Below, piece by piece: positions 8,601-16,924 of a stretch of DNA of 64,000 nt. Numbering within the stretch: position 1 is the stretch's first letter; every line of letters begins with the position of its first letter. The notes beneath the pieces are model-generated. The model was given only the letters and a program-made list of their open reading frames with translations, did not search any database and was not told the DNA's origin. The position numbers and the translations under genes are program-made. This stretch comes from Ramlibacter monticola (GTDB taxonomy: Bacteria; Pseudomonadota; Gammaproteobacteria; Burkholderiales; Burkholderiaceae_C): positions 434,001-498,000 of the forward strand of contig NZ_JAEQNE010000001.1 of the NCBI RefSeq assembly GCF_016722785.1, in the 5' to 3' direction.

Positions 8601-9241
8601 CAGGCCTCGTTGTCCGGGCAGTTCGAGGGCTGCGCCTTCTGGAACGCCGGATGCCGCATGCAGGCATCGAAGGCGGCCATCGTGCGCGTGAGGCCGCCGA
8701 AGTCGACCTCGAAACGCTTGCCGTTGAAGATCTGCGGCACCAGGCAGCAGTCGGCCAGCGTGGGCGTGTCGCCGTAGCAGTAGGTGCCGGCGGGCAGGCG
8801 CGCCAGTTCCTGCTCCAGCTTCTCCAGCCCGTCCCGCACCCAGTGGCGGTACCAGGTGTTCTTGGTGGCCTCGTCCACCTTCAGCTCGCGCGTGAGGTAC
8901 TTCAGCACGCGCAGGTTGTTCAGCGGATGGATCTCGCAGGCGATCAGCTGGGCGAGCGCGCGCACCCGGGCGCGGCCGAGCGCGTCGCGCGGCAGCAGCG
9001 CCGGCTCGGGATGGGTCTCGTCCAGGTATTCGATGATCGCCATCGACTGGCTCAGGAGCTCGCCGGCGTCGGTTTCCAGCGTCGGCACGAGCTGCGAGGC
9101 GGACACGGCCGTGTACGCCTCCTGCCTGTGCTCGCCCTTCACCAGGTGGACCGGCAGGTACTCGTAGGGCAGCCCCTTCAGCTCGAACGCGATGCGCACG
9201 CGGAAGGAGGCGGAGGAGCGGAAGTAGTTGTACAGCTTCAT
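8600..9241 (-). CDS. maiA: Zeta-class GST: maleylacetoacetate / maleylpyruvate isomerase
   Basis: A 213-residue glutathione S-transferase. The N-terminal thioredoxin fold carries the zeta-class signature SSASFRVRIA (residues 9-18) and QSMAIIEYLDE; the all-helical C-terminal domain has HPLNNLRVL and YCYGDTPTLADCCLVPQ. Family members use glutathione to isomerise maleylacetoacetate (tyrosine/homogentisate route) or maleylpyruvate (gentisate route). Which one cannot be read from the sequence, but a gentisate operon starts about 3 kb away and lacks its own isomerase, which favours a role there. No clear Shine-Dalgarno precedes the ATG. It is coupled to pgeF by a TGATG overlap. Confidence 0.85.
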   Translation of the reverse strand: MKLYNYFRSSASFRVRIAFELKGLPYEYLPVHLVKGEHRQEAYTAVSASQLVPTLETDAGELLSQSMAIIEYLDETHPEPALLPRDALGRARVRALAQLIACEIHPLNNLRVLKYLTRELKVDEATKNTWYRHWVRDGLEKLEQELARLPAGTYCYGDTPTLADCCLVPQIFNGKRFEVDFGGLTRTMAAFDACMRHPAFQKAQPSNCPDNEA

Positions 9242-9303
9242 GGGGGGTGAGCATAACGGCCGGCTCCTCTACACTGCGGGGAGAACGACGACAGGAGACC
9301 CGC

Positions 9304-10242
<939 letters not shown>

Positions 10243-10265
10243 CAACCCACACCCGGAGGACAACG

Positions 10266-10574
10266 ATGATCCTGGAACTGGCGGACCTCCGCATCCAGCC
10301 CGGAAAGCAGAAGGAATTCGACGAAGCCATCGCCCGCGGCGTGCGCACCGTGATCTCGCGCGCCGAGGGCTTCCGCGGCTTCAAGGTCAACAAGTGCGTC
10401 GAGACGCCCGAGCGCTACGTGCTGCAGATCTTCTGGGACACGCTGGAGGACCACACCGTCAGGTTCCGAGGCGGCCCGCTGTTCGCCGAATGGCGCGCCA
10501 TCGTGGGCCCGTATTTCGCCCAGCCGCCCCACGTGGAGCACTTCACCCTGCTCACGAAGAGCGACGAGCAATGA
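10266..10574 (+). CDS. ABM-domain (antibiotic biosynthesis monooxygenase-like) protein
   Basis: A 102-residue protein with the ferredoxin-like ABM fold: N-terminal MILELADLRIQPGK, EGFRGFKVNKC, a central YVLQIFWDTLEDH segment, and FRGGPLFAEWRAIVGPYF, then a VEHFTLL end. Such proteins are small dimeric oxygenases or stress-related enzymes; the family name does not imply antibiotic synthesis. AGGACAACG precedes the ATG. It follows the esterase by 23 bases and ends at a bidirectional terminator. Substrate unknown. Confidence 0.85.
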   Translation: MILELADLRIQPGKQKEFDEAIARGVRTVISRAEGFRGFKVNKCVETPERYVLQIFWDTLEDHTVRFRGGPLFAEWRAIVGPYFAQPPHVEHFTLLTKSDEQ

Positions 10575-10596
10575 AAAAGGGGCCGCGAGGCCCCTT
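10575..10596. terminator. Terminator between convergent genes
   Basis: Arms AAGGGGCC and GGCCCCTT with a GCGA loop; A-run on the left gives a U-tract for the minus-strand OmpA gene. It begins directly after the ABM stop codon, so it can serve both genes. Confidence 0.75.
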
Positions 10597-10617
10597 CTCC
10601 ATGGTGCGCCGCCTGCT

Positions 10618-11283
10618 TCAGCGGGAGGCGGTCACGTTGCGCTCGGCGAGGAAGATCTCGACGCGGCGGTTGCGGGCACGGCCCGCGTCGCTGGCGTTGT
10701 CCGCCACCGGCTCGTGCTCGCCGCGGCCGGTGACCTGGACCTGGTTGGTGGGCACGCCGCGCGCGACGAGATAGTTCTTCGTCGCCTGCGCGCGCTCCAG
10801 CGAAAGCCGGTCGTTCAGTTCATCCGAACCGTTGCTGTCGGTATGGCCGATGATGCGCACCTCGGTGTTCGGCTGGCCCTGCAGGCCGCTGGCGAACTGG
10901 TCGAGGATGGGGCGCATGTTCGGCTTGATGTCGGCCCGGCCGGTGTCGAACGACAGGTCGCTCGGCACGTTCAGCTTCAGCTGGTTGTCCGCGGTCTGCG
11001 AGACGGTCGCGCCGCTGCCCATGGTGGCGCGCTCCATCGCCTGCTTCTTCTGCTCCATGCTCTTCGACCAGATGTAGCCGCCGGCGGCGCCCACCCCCGC
11101 GCCGATCAGCGCCCCTTTGCCGTTCTGGCCGATGGCCGCGCCCGCGAGCGCGCCGACGCCGGCCCCGATGGCGGTGTCGCGGGCCGTGGGGCTCATGCCG
11201 GTGTTCATGTCGGCGCAGCCGACGAGGCCGAAGGCCGCCGCTGTCACGGCGATCAGGCTGGTGCGGATGGAGAAGCTGTTCAT
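10618..11283 (-). CDS. OmpA-family outer-membrane lipoprotein (YiaD-like)
   Basis: A 221-residue lipoprotein. The signal peptide ends in a lipobox LVGC with lipidated C23. A glycine-zipper segment (about 38-72, repeated GAGVGA/GAAIG) is followed by a C-terminal OmpA domain (about 105-215) with the peptidoglycan-binding pattern GHTDSNGSDELNDRLSLERA and GRGEHEP. It should anchor the outer membrane to peptidoglycan. The combination of glycine zipper plus OmpA domain is that of YiaD-type proteins. It stands alone and ends at the terminator shared with the ABM gene. Confidence 0.9.
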   Translation of the reverse strand: MNSFSIRTSLIAVTAAAFGLVGCADMNTGMSPTARDTAIGAGVGALAGAAIGQNGKGALIGAGVGAAGGYIWSKSMEQKKQAMERATMGSGATVSQTADNQLKLNVPSDLSFDTGRADIKPNMRPILDQFASGLQGQPNTEVRIIGHTDSNGSDELNDRLSLERAQATKNYLVARGVPTNQVQVTGRGEHEPVADNASDAGRARNRRVEIFLAERNVTASR

Positions 11284-11369
11284 CGATTCCCTTCAATGCA
11301 ATTCGAAGCCTGAATTGGAACCGGGACCGCGGCCTACTTGTGTCGGACGAGGCCGCTCGTTGACGTTTG

Positions 11370-11828
11370 TTACGCCTGCTCCACAGTCGCGGCCAGGCTC
11401 TCGTGCGCCGCGACCAGGCGATCGAGCAAGGCGACCAGCTGCGCCCGCTCTTCGTCCGCCAGCGGCTGCAGGATGCGCGCCTGCACCTTGCCCACCGAGC
11501 GCCGCATCTTCCGCGCCGCCTCGGCGCCCTCGGGTGTGACCCAGAGCCGCTTGCGGCGACGGTCCGCCGCGTCGGCCTCGCGCCGCACCCAGCCACGCGC
11601 CTCCAGCCGGCCGATCACCGAGCCGAAGGTGGCGGCGTCGAAGGCGATCGTGCGCGCCAGCGTCACCTGGTCCTCGCCGGGCGCATCCAGCAGCGCGTTG
11701 AGGATGGCGAACTGCACCGGGGTCACCTCGAAGCCCGAGGTCTCCTCCATGAAGATCGCCACCGCCACCTGGTGCGCGCGCCGGATCAGGTGCCCCGGCG
11801 CGTGCCGGAAGTCGAAGCCTTTGCTCAT
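11370..11828 (-). CDS. MarR-family transcriptional regulator of the aromatic operon
   Basis: A 152-residue winged-helix regulator. Helix-turn-helix residues lie in VTLARTIAFDAATFGSVIGRLE and the wing in READAADRRRKRLWVT. It is transcribed divergently from the operon that starts at 11928, and the 99-base gap holds an ATGCT-T-AGCAT palindrome. MarR proteins controlling gentisate or hydroxybenzoate genes are usually repressors released by the aromatic substrate; applying that here is inference from position. Start ATG at 11828. Confidence 0.88.
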   Translation of the reverse strand: MSKGFDFRHAPGHLIRRAHQVAVAIFMEETSGFEVTPVQFAILNALLDAPGEDQVTLARTIAFDAATFGSVIGRLEARGWVRREADAADRRRKRLWVTPEGAEAARKMRRSVGKVQARILQPLADEERAQLVALLDRLVAAHESLAATVEQA

Positions 11829-11875
11829 GGCCGCCAGTCTAGGCAGGAACCTTGCGCCAGGTCAAACCAATATGT

Positions 11876-11886
11876 ATGCTTAGCAT
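11876..11886. promoter_or_regulatory. Candidate MarR operator
   Basis: The perfect palindrome ATGCT-T-AGCAT lies in the divergent promoter region, 42 bases before the operon start codon. Size and position suit a MarR site, but 11 bp is short and only one copy is seen. Confidence 0.4.
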
Positions 11887-11927
11887 CTGGCGCGGCCCGG
11901 TTCCGCGGAGCTGAGGAGGAGACAAGC

Positions 11928-13121
11928 ATGAGCCAGGCCCTTTCGATCGTGGTCGCCGGCGGCGGCATCGGCGGCCTCGCGGCCGCGTACGTGCTGGCGC
12001 GGCAGGGCCATCGGGTCACGGTGCTGGAGCAGTCGGCGAGCTTCGGCGAGATCGGTGCCGGCATCCAGCTCGGTCCCAACATCTTCCGCATGTTCGAAGT
12101 GCTGGGGCTCACCGAGGCGATCAACGCAGTCGCGTTCTTCCCGCCCGGCCTGGGCATGAACGACGTGCGCACCGGCGAGAAGGTCGTGCGGGTGCCGCTC
12201 GGCGACGCCGCCCGCGCCGCCTACGGCTACCCCTACGGCGTGATCTACCGCGTCGACATCCACGACGTCTTCCTCGCGGCCTGCCGGGAACGGCCCGAGG
12301 TCACGCTGCGCACCTCCTGCAAGGTCGAGGGCTACACGCAGGACGGCCGGGGCGTCACGGTGCAGCTGGCCGGCGGCGAGACGCTGCGCGCCGATGCGCT
12401 GGTCGGCGCCGACGGCCTCTGGAGCCGCGTGCGCCAGTCGGTGGTGGGCGACGGCAAGCCGCGCGTCTCGGGCCACATCGCCTACCGCGCGGTGCTCCGG
12501 CGCGAGGAGGTGCCGAAGCACCTGTGGAGCGACGACGTCCTGCTGTGGGGCGGCGAGAAGACGCACCTCGTGCACTACCCGCTGCGCCGCGGCGAGCTGT
12601 TCAACCTGGTCGCCGTGTTCCACAGCAACCGGTACGACGAGGGCTGGAACACCTTCGGCGACACCGCGGAGCTCAACGAGCGCTTCGCCCAGGCCGTGCC
12701 GCAGGTGCGCGAACTGCTGGAGAAGATCGAAACCTGGAAGATGTGGGTGCTCTGCGACCGCGAGCCGGTGCAGAACTGGAGCGACGGCCGCGTCACCCTG
12801 CTGGGCGACGCCGCCCATCCCATGCTGCAGTACCTCGCGCAGGGCGCCGGCCAGGCGATCGAGGATGCGGTGGTGCTGGGCGAGGCGCTGAAGCACGCGC
12901 ACGACGACGTGGCTTCGGCCTTCCAGAAGTACCAGAAGGCTCGCTACCTGCGCACCGGCCGCGTGCAACTGACCGCGCGGCTTTACGGAGACATCTACCA
13001 CGCGTCGGGCGTGGCACGCGAGCTGCGCAACCGGATGTTCCGGGGCGGGGAGGAATCCGCGGGCTTCGCCGGGCTCCAATGGATGTACAAGGGCCTGGAC
13101 CTGGGAAAGCTGTTCGACTGA
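11928..13121 (+). CDS. FAD-dependent 3-hydroxybenzoate 6-monooxygenase-like enzyme
   Basis: A 397-residue group A flavoprotein monooxygenase. The N-terminal Rossmann motif GGGIGG is at 11-16, GADGLWSRVR is the DG motif, and GDAAHPMLQYLAQGAGQAIEDA is the second FAD-binding motif with the QYLAQGA variant seen in 3-hydroxybenzoate and salicylate hydroxylases. YHASGVARELRNRMF near the C-terminus also fits 3-hydroxybenzoate 6-hydroxylases (called NagX, MhbM or XlnD elsewhere). It would convert 3-hydroxybenzoate to gentisate with NAD(P)H and O2. The gene order, directly upstream of gentisate dioxygenase, supports this; salicylate 5-hydroxylation is the main alternative. GAGGAGGAG precedes the ATG. 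Confidence 0.85.
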   Translation: MSQALSIVVAGGGIGGLAAAYVLARQGHRVTVLEQSASFGEIGAGIQLGPNIFRMFEVLGLTEAINAVAFFPPGLGMNDVRTGEKVVRVPLGDAARAAYGYPYGVIYRVDIHDVFLAACRERPEVTLRTSCKVEGYTQDGRGVTVQLAGGETLRADALVGADGLWSRVRQSVVGDGKPRVSGHIAYRAVLRREEVPKHLWSDDVLLWGGEKTHLVHYPLRRGELFNLVAVFHSNRYDEGWNTFGDTAELNERFAQAVPQVRELLEKIETWKMWVLCDREPVQNWSDGRVTLLGDAAHPMLQYLAQGAGQAIEDAVVLGEALKHAHDDVASAFQKYQKARYLRTGRVQLTARLYGDIYHASGVARELRNRMFRGGEESAGFAGLQWMYKGLDLGKLFD

Positions 13122-14464
13122 TGACCCACACCCTGCTGGAGCCCAGCCGGAACACGCCGGTCTGGGGCGAATACGAGGTCGTCGTGCTCGGTGGCGGCCC
13201 CGCCGGCATGGCCGCGGCCGTGTCCGTTGCGCGCGCAGGCCGCAAGACCCTGCTGGTGGAACGCTACGGCTTCCTCGGCGGCATGGGCACGGCGGCCGGC
13301 GTCACCAACTTCTGCGGCCTGCATGCCAACGTGCACGGCCGGATCCGGCAGGTGGTGCACGGCGTCGCCGACGACCTGTTGCGGCGCATCGACGCCCTCG
13401 GCGGCCTCAACCAGCCGCACGCGCTGTTCGGCAAGACGGTGGCGCAGGCCTACGACACCGCGGCCTACAAGATCGCGGCCGACGACCTGCTGCTGTCGGC
13501 GGGCGTGGAGCTCCTGTTCCACGCGCTCGCCGCCGGCGTGGTGATGGACGACGCGCGGCGCGTGCAGGCCCTGCTGGTGGAAACCAAGTCGGGCCGCCGC
13601 GCCGTGCTCGGCCGCGCTTTCATCGACGCCTCCGGCGACGGCGACCTCGCCGCCTGGGCTGGCGCGCCGTGGGACAAGGGCGATGGGCAGGGCAACATGC
13701 TCTATCCCTCGACCATGTTCCGGCTCAACGGCGTGAACCCCGAGCGCGCCGGCAAGGCCTGGGAAGTGATCCCCCGCCTGATGCAGGAGGCCGAGGCCGA
13801 AGGCCGCTACCGCTTCCCGCGCAAGACGCCCATCGTGCGGCCGCAGAAGAGCGGGATCGAGTGGCGCGTGAACCTGACGCAGCTGGCCAACCGGGAAGGC
13901 AACGCCATGGACGGCACCGACGCCCGCGACCTGAGCGAAGCGGAGGTGCTGGGCCGCCGCCAGATCGCCGAGGTCGCCGGCTTCCTGCGCGAGGTGCCCG
14001 GCTTCGAGAGCTGCTACATCGTGGACATCGCGCCCCAGGTCGGCATCCGCGAGACGCGCCGGGTGCGCGGCCTCTACCAGCTCACCGAGGCCGACGTGCT
14101 GGAGTGCGCCAGCTTCGACGATACCGTGGGCGTCAACGGCTGGCCGCTGGAGCTGCACCTGAAGGGCGACGTCGAATTCCGCTGGCCGAAGATCCCGGAG
14201 AGCCGCGGCTTCAACCACCTGCCCTACCGCATGACCGTTCCCCTCGGGCTGGACAACGTCTGGGTTGCAGGCCGTTGCGCCTCGATGAGCCACGAGGCGC
14301 AATCGGCGGCGCGCGTCAGCGGCGCTTGTTTCGTCATGGGGGAGGCCGCGGGAGTCGCCGCGGACCTGGCCCTGCAGGGCGCCGTTGCCGCCTCCGCGGT
14401 CGACGTCCCGTCGCTGCAATCCCGTCTGGAAAGCCAAGGCGCCTGGCTGGGCCGCGCCGCGTAG
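13121..14464 (+). CDS. FAD-dependent oxidoreductase of unknown role in the gentisate operon
   Basis: A 447-residue protein of the FAD_oxidored type. A GxGxxG-like motif, VVVLGGGPAGMAAAVSVARAG, lies at about 20-40; YGFLGGMGTAAGVTNFCG follows, then DASGDGDLAAWAGAP and a C-terminal WVAGRCASMSHEAQSAARVSG flavin motif. Such proteins often carry out dehydrogenations of unknown substrates. It begins at an ATG overlapping the stop of the monooxygenase gene (TGATG) and is followed 18 bases later by gentisate dioxygenase. No step of the classical 3-hydroxybenzoate-gentisate route needs it, so it may act on a precursor that the operon funnels into gentisate. Confidence 0.85.
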   Translation: MTHTLLEPSRNTPVWGEYEVVVLGGGPAGMAAAVSVARAGRKTLLVERYGFLGGMGTAAGVTNFCGLHANVHGRIRQVVHGVADDLLRRIDALGGLNQPHALFGKTVAQAYDTAAYKIAADDLLLSAGVELLFHALAAGVVMDDARRVQALLVETKSGRRAVLGRAFIDASGDGDLAAWAGAPWDKGDGQGNMLYPSTMFRLNGVNPERAGKAWEVIPRLMQEAEAEGRYRFPRKTPIVRPQKSGIEWRVNLTQLANREGNAMDGTDARDLSEAEVLGRRQIAEVAGFLREVPGFESCYIVDIAPQVGIRETRRVRGLYQLTEADVLECASFDDTVGVNGWPLELHLKGDVEFRWPKIPESRGFNHLPYRMTVPLGLDNVWVAGRCASMSHEAQSAARVSGACFVMGEAAGVAADLALQGAVAASAVDVPSLQSRLESQGAWLGRAA

Positions 14465-14482
14465 CAGGAAAAGGAAACGAGC

Positions 14483-15538
14483 ATGAACGCACCCCTTCCG
14501 ACCGCGCAGCTGCGCCAGCAGCTGTACCGCGACATGGACCCGCACAACCTCACGCCCCTGTGGGAAGTGCTGCATGCGCTGGTGCCGCCGCAGCCCAGGA
14601 CGCCCTGCGTGCCGGCCTTCTGGAGGTACGACGAGGTCCGGCCCTACCTGATGCGCGCCGGCGAGGTGATCACCGCGGAAGAAGCGGTGCGGCGCGTCCT
14701 GATCCTGGAGAACCCGAAGCTGCGCGGCCAGTCGGCCGTGACGCAGTCGCTCTACGCCGGCCTGCAGCTGATCCTGCCCGGCGAGGTCGCGCCCAGCCAC
14801 CGTCACACCCAGAGCGCGCTGCGCTTCATCGTCGAGGGCTCGGGCGCCTACACCGCCGTGGACGGCGAGCGCACCACCATGCGCCCGGGCGACTTCATCA
14901 TCACCCCGAGCTGGACCTGGCACGACCACGGCCACGAGGCCCGCGACCCGGTGGTGTGGCTCGACGGACTGGACATCCCGATGATCCGCTTCTTCGACGC
15001 CGGCTTCGCGCAGAACGACACCAGCAAGTCGCAGCAGGTCACGCGCACCGAGGGCACCAGCTTCGCCCGCTACGGCCACAACATGGCGCCGGTGCGCGGC
15101 GCGGCGCCGCACGGCCGCACCTCGCCCATCTTCAGCTACCCCTACGAGCGCAGCCGCGAGGCGCTGGAGCGGCTCGAACGCGACGCGCCCCTCGACGCCT
15201 GGGACGGCACGAAGCTGCGCTACGTCAATCCGATCACCGGCGGCTGGCCCATGCCCACCATCGGCACCTTCCTGCAGAAGCTGCCGGCCGGGTTCGCCGG
15301 CCAGGGCTCGCGGCAGACCGATGGCGCGGTCTACAGCGTCGTCGAGGGCGAGGGCGAGGTGACCGTCAGCGCGGGCGAGCAGGAGTGGCGCTGCGCCTTC
15401 GGCCCCCGCGATCACTTCGTCGTACCCTCATGGCACACTGCGCGCTTCTCGTCGGAGAAGGGCTGCGTCCTGTTCAGTTTTTCCGACCGCCCGGTGCATG
15501 AAGCCCTGGGCATCCACCATGAAGAAAGGTTGTCATGA
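14483..15538 (+). CDS. gtdA: Gentisate 1,2-dioxygenase
   Basis: Fe(II)-dependent bicupin that cleaves gentisate between the carboxyl- and hydroxyl-bearing carbons, giving maleylpyruvate. At 351 residues it has the family length. The N-terminal cupin supplies the likely iron ligands H106, H108 (PSHRHTQSALRF) and H147 (TPSWTWHDHG); the second cupin is around 260-340. The N-terminal DPHNLTPLWEVL and the substrate-site segment RYVNPITGGWPMPT are characteristic. The stop overlaps the start of the next gene by ATGA, so translation is coupled. Confidence 0.95.
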   Translation: MNAPLPTAQLRQQLYRDMDPHNLTPLWEVLHALVPPQPRTPCVPAFWRYDEVRPYLMRAGEVITAEEAVRRVLILENPKLRGQSAVTQSLYAGLQLILPGEVAPSHRHTQSALRFIVEGSGAYTAVDGERTTMRPGDFIITPSWTWHDHGHEARDPVVWLDGLDIPMIRFFDAGFAQNDTSKSQQVTRTEGTSFARYGHNMAPVRGAAPHGRTSPIFSYPYERSREALERLERDAPLDAWDGTKLRYVNPITGGWPMPTIGTFLQKLPAGFAGQGSRQTDGAVYSVVEGEGEVTVSAGEQEWRCAFGPRDHFVVPSWHTARFSSEKGCVLFSFSDRPVHEALGIHHEERLS

Positions 15539-16236
15539 GCTACGTTTTCCAGCCGGCGCCGGTCGTCAGCGTGCCCGTCGTGGGCCGCGCCGAGCGCTTC
15601 CCGGTGCGCCGCATCTACTGCGTGGGCCGCAACTACGTGGAGCACGCCAAGGAGATGGGCTTCACCGGCCGCGAGGCGCCCTTCTTCTTCCTGAAGCCCG
15701 CCGACGCCGCGGTGGTGGTCGATGCCGGCCAGACCGCGACCCTGCCCTACCCCACGCTGACCAAGGACCTGCACCACGAGATCGAACTGGTGGCCTGCAT
15801 CGGCAAGGGCGGCCGCAACATCAAGGCCGCCGACGCGAAGCAGCACATCTTCGGCTACGCCGTGGGCCTGGACATGACCCGCCGCGACCTGCAGGCCGAG
15901 ATGAAGAAGCAGGGCCGCCCCTGGTGCATCGGCAAGGCCTTCGACGCCTCCTCCCCCATCGGCGCGATCACGCCGGCGGCACAGGCCGGCGACATCGAGA
16001 ACGCGGAGATCTTCCTGCAGGTCAATGGCAAGGACCGCCAGCGCAGCAGCGTGTCGAAGTTGATCTGGAACATCGGCGAGATCATCGAGCACGTCTCCAC
16101 CGCCTGGGAACTGGCGCCCGGCGACCTGATCTACACGGGCACGCCCGAGGGCGTCGCCGCCGTGGTAGCCGGCGACACGCTGGTGGGCGGCGTGAAGGGC
16201 CTGGAAGGCATCTCGCTGAAGATTCAGGGCGCCTGA
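15535..16236 (+). CDS. nagK: Fumarylpyruvate hydrolase (FAH family)
   Basis: Hydrolyses fumarylpyruvate to fumarate and pyruvate, the last gentisate-pathway step. It has 233 residues. Marks of the fumarylacetoacetase fold are VGRNYVEHAKEMG, PFFFLKP, the metal-binding acidic residues E82 and E84 in HHEIELV and D113 in GYAVGLDMTRRDLQ, and the closing TGTPEGVA. It overlaps the gentisate dioxygenase gene by four bases. FAH-family members can also act on acylpyruvates, but this position makes fumarylpyruvate the likely substrate. Confidence 0.93.
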   Translation: MSYVFQPAPVVSVPVVGRAERFPVRRIYCVGRNYVEHAKEMGFTGREAPFFFLKPADAAVVVDAGQTATLPYPTLTKDLHHEIELVACIGKGGRNIKAADAKQHIFGYAVGLDMTRRDLQAEMKKQGRPWCIGKAFDASSPIGAITPAAQAGDIENAEIFLQVNGKDRQRSSVSKLIWNIGEIIEHVSTAWELAPGDLIYTGTPEGVAAVVAGDTLVGGVKGLEGISLKIQGA

Positions 16237-16365
16237 CACCGGGTGGCTCCAGGGCAACGGCGCGGCGGGGAACGCGCTGCCGCTGCCCTATGATCGCGGC
16301 AGCGCGGCCGCAAGAACGAGCCTGCGCGTGAGGACACTCCGATAAAGCCAACAAGAGGGGCAAGC

Positions 16366-16842
16366 TTGCGCGTCCTGGAGAACCTGGCGAAGTTCTGCGC
16401 CATCCTGGCCGGCTTCATCCTGACCGGCATCACGCTCATGACGTGCGTGAGCCTGGTCGGCCGCAATACCACCGGCACCACGCTGGTCGGCGACTTCGAG
16501 CTCACGGGGGTGGCCGCCGGCGCGGCCATCGCCCTCTTTCTGCCCTGGTGCCAGGCCCGGCGCGGCAACATCATCGTCGACTTCTTCACCGCCAAGGCGA
16601 GCGCGCACACCAACGCGCGCCTCGACCGCCTCGGCGCCCTGCTGCTCGGACTGTCCGTCGCCCTGCTCGCATGGCGCACCGCGATCGGCGGCCTCAGTTC
16701 CTGGAACTCCCACGCCACCACGATGATGCTCGGCTTCCCCGAGTGGATCGTCTATGCCGGCATGGTGCCGCCGCTGGTCCTCACGGCGGTGATCGCCCTG
16801 TGGCAGGCCGCCCGCGGCTTCGGGCCGGAGGCGGGCGAGTGA
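16366..16842 (+). CDS. TRAP transporter small permease (DctQ type)
   Basis: A 158-residue inner-membrane protein with four hydrophobic segments (about residues 9-30, 46-64, 85-105, 122-148) as in DctQ proteins. It pairs with the large permease 82 bases downstream and the binding protein after that. The start is TTG at 16366, supported by AGAGGGG about 6 bases upstream; the only downstream ATG codons would remove the first helix. It lies 129 bases after the hydrolase gene, in the same orientation, so it probably belongs to the catabolic operon and helps import the aromatic substrate. Confidence 0.88.
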   Translation: MRVLENLAKFCAILAGFILTGITLMTCVSLVGRNTTGTTLVGDFELTGVAAGAAIALFLPWCQARRGNIIVDFFTAKASAHTNARLDRLGALLLGLSVALLAWRTAIGGLSSWNSHATTMMLGFPEWIVYAGMVPPLVLTAVIALWQAARGFGPEAGE

Positions 16843-16851
16843 GCGCCGCAC

Positions 16852-16918
16852 GGCCGCCCGAAGGCGCCCGCCCCCGGAGGGGGGAGGCGGAGCACGCAGT
16901 GCGGAAACCCGGGGAGCT
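16852..16918. repeat. GC-rich intergenic element between TRAP genes
   Basis: The short gap between the two permease genes is made of C- and G-runs that can pair (CGCCCCC / GGGGGAGGCG-like arms) followed by GCACGCAGTGCGG. It resembles the intergenic repeat type found at 34623 and 51066 in composition but not base for base. Whether it is a repeat copy needs a genome-wide search. Confidence 0.3.
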
Positions 16919-16924
16919 TGCCCG

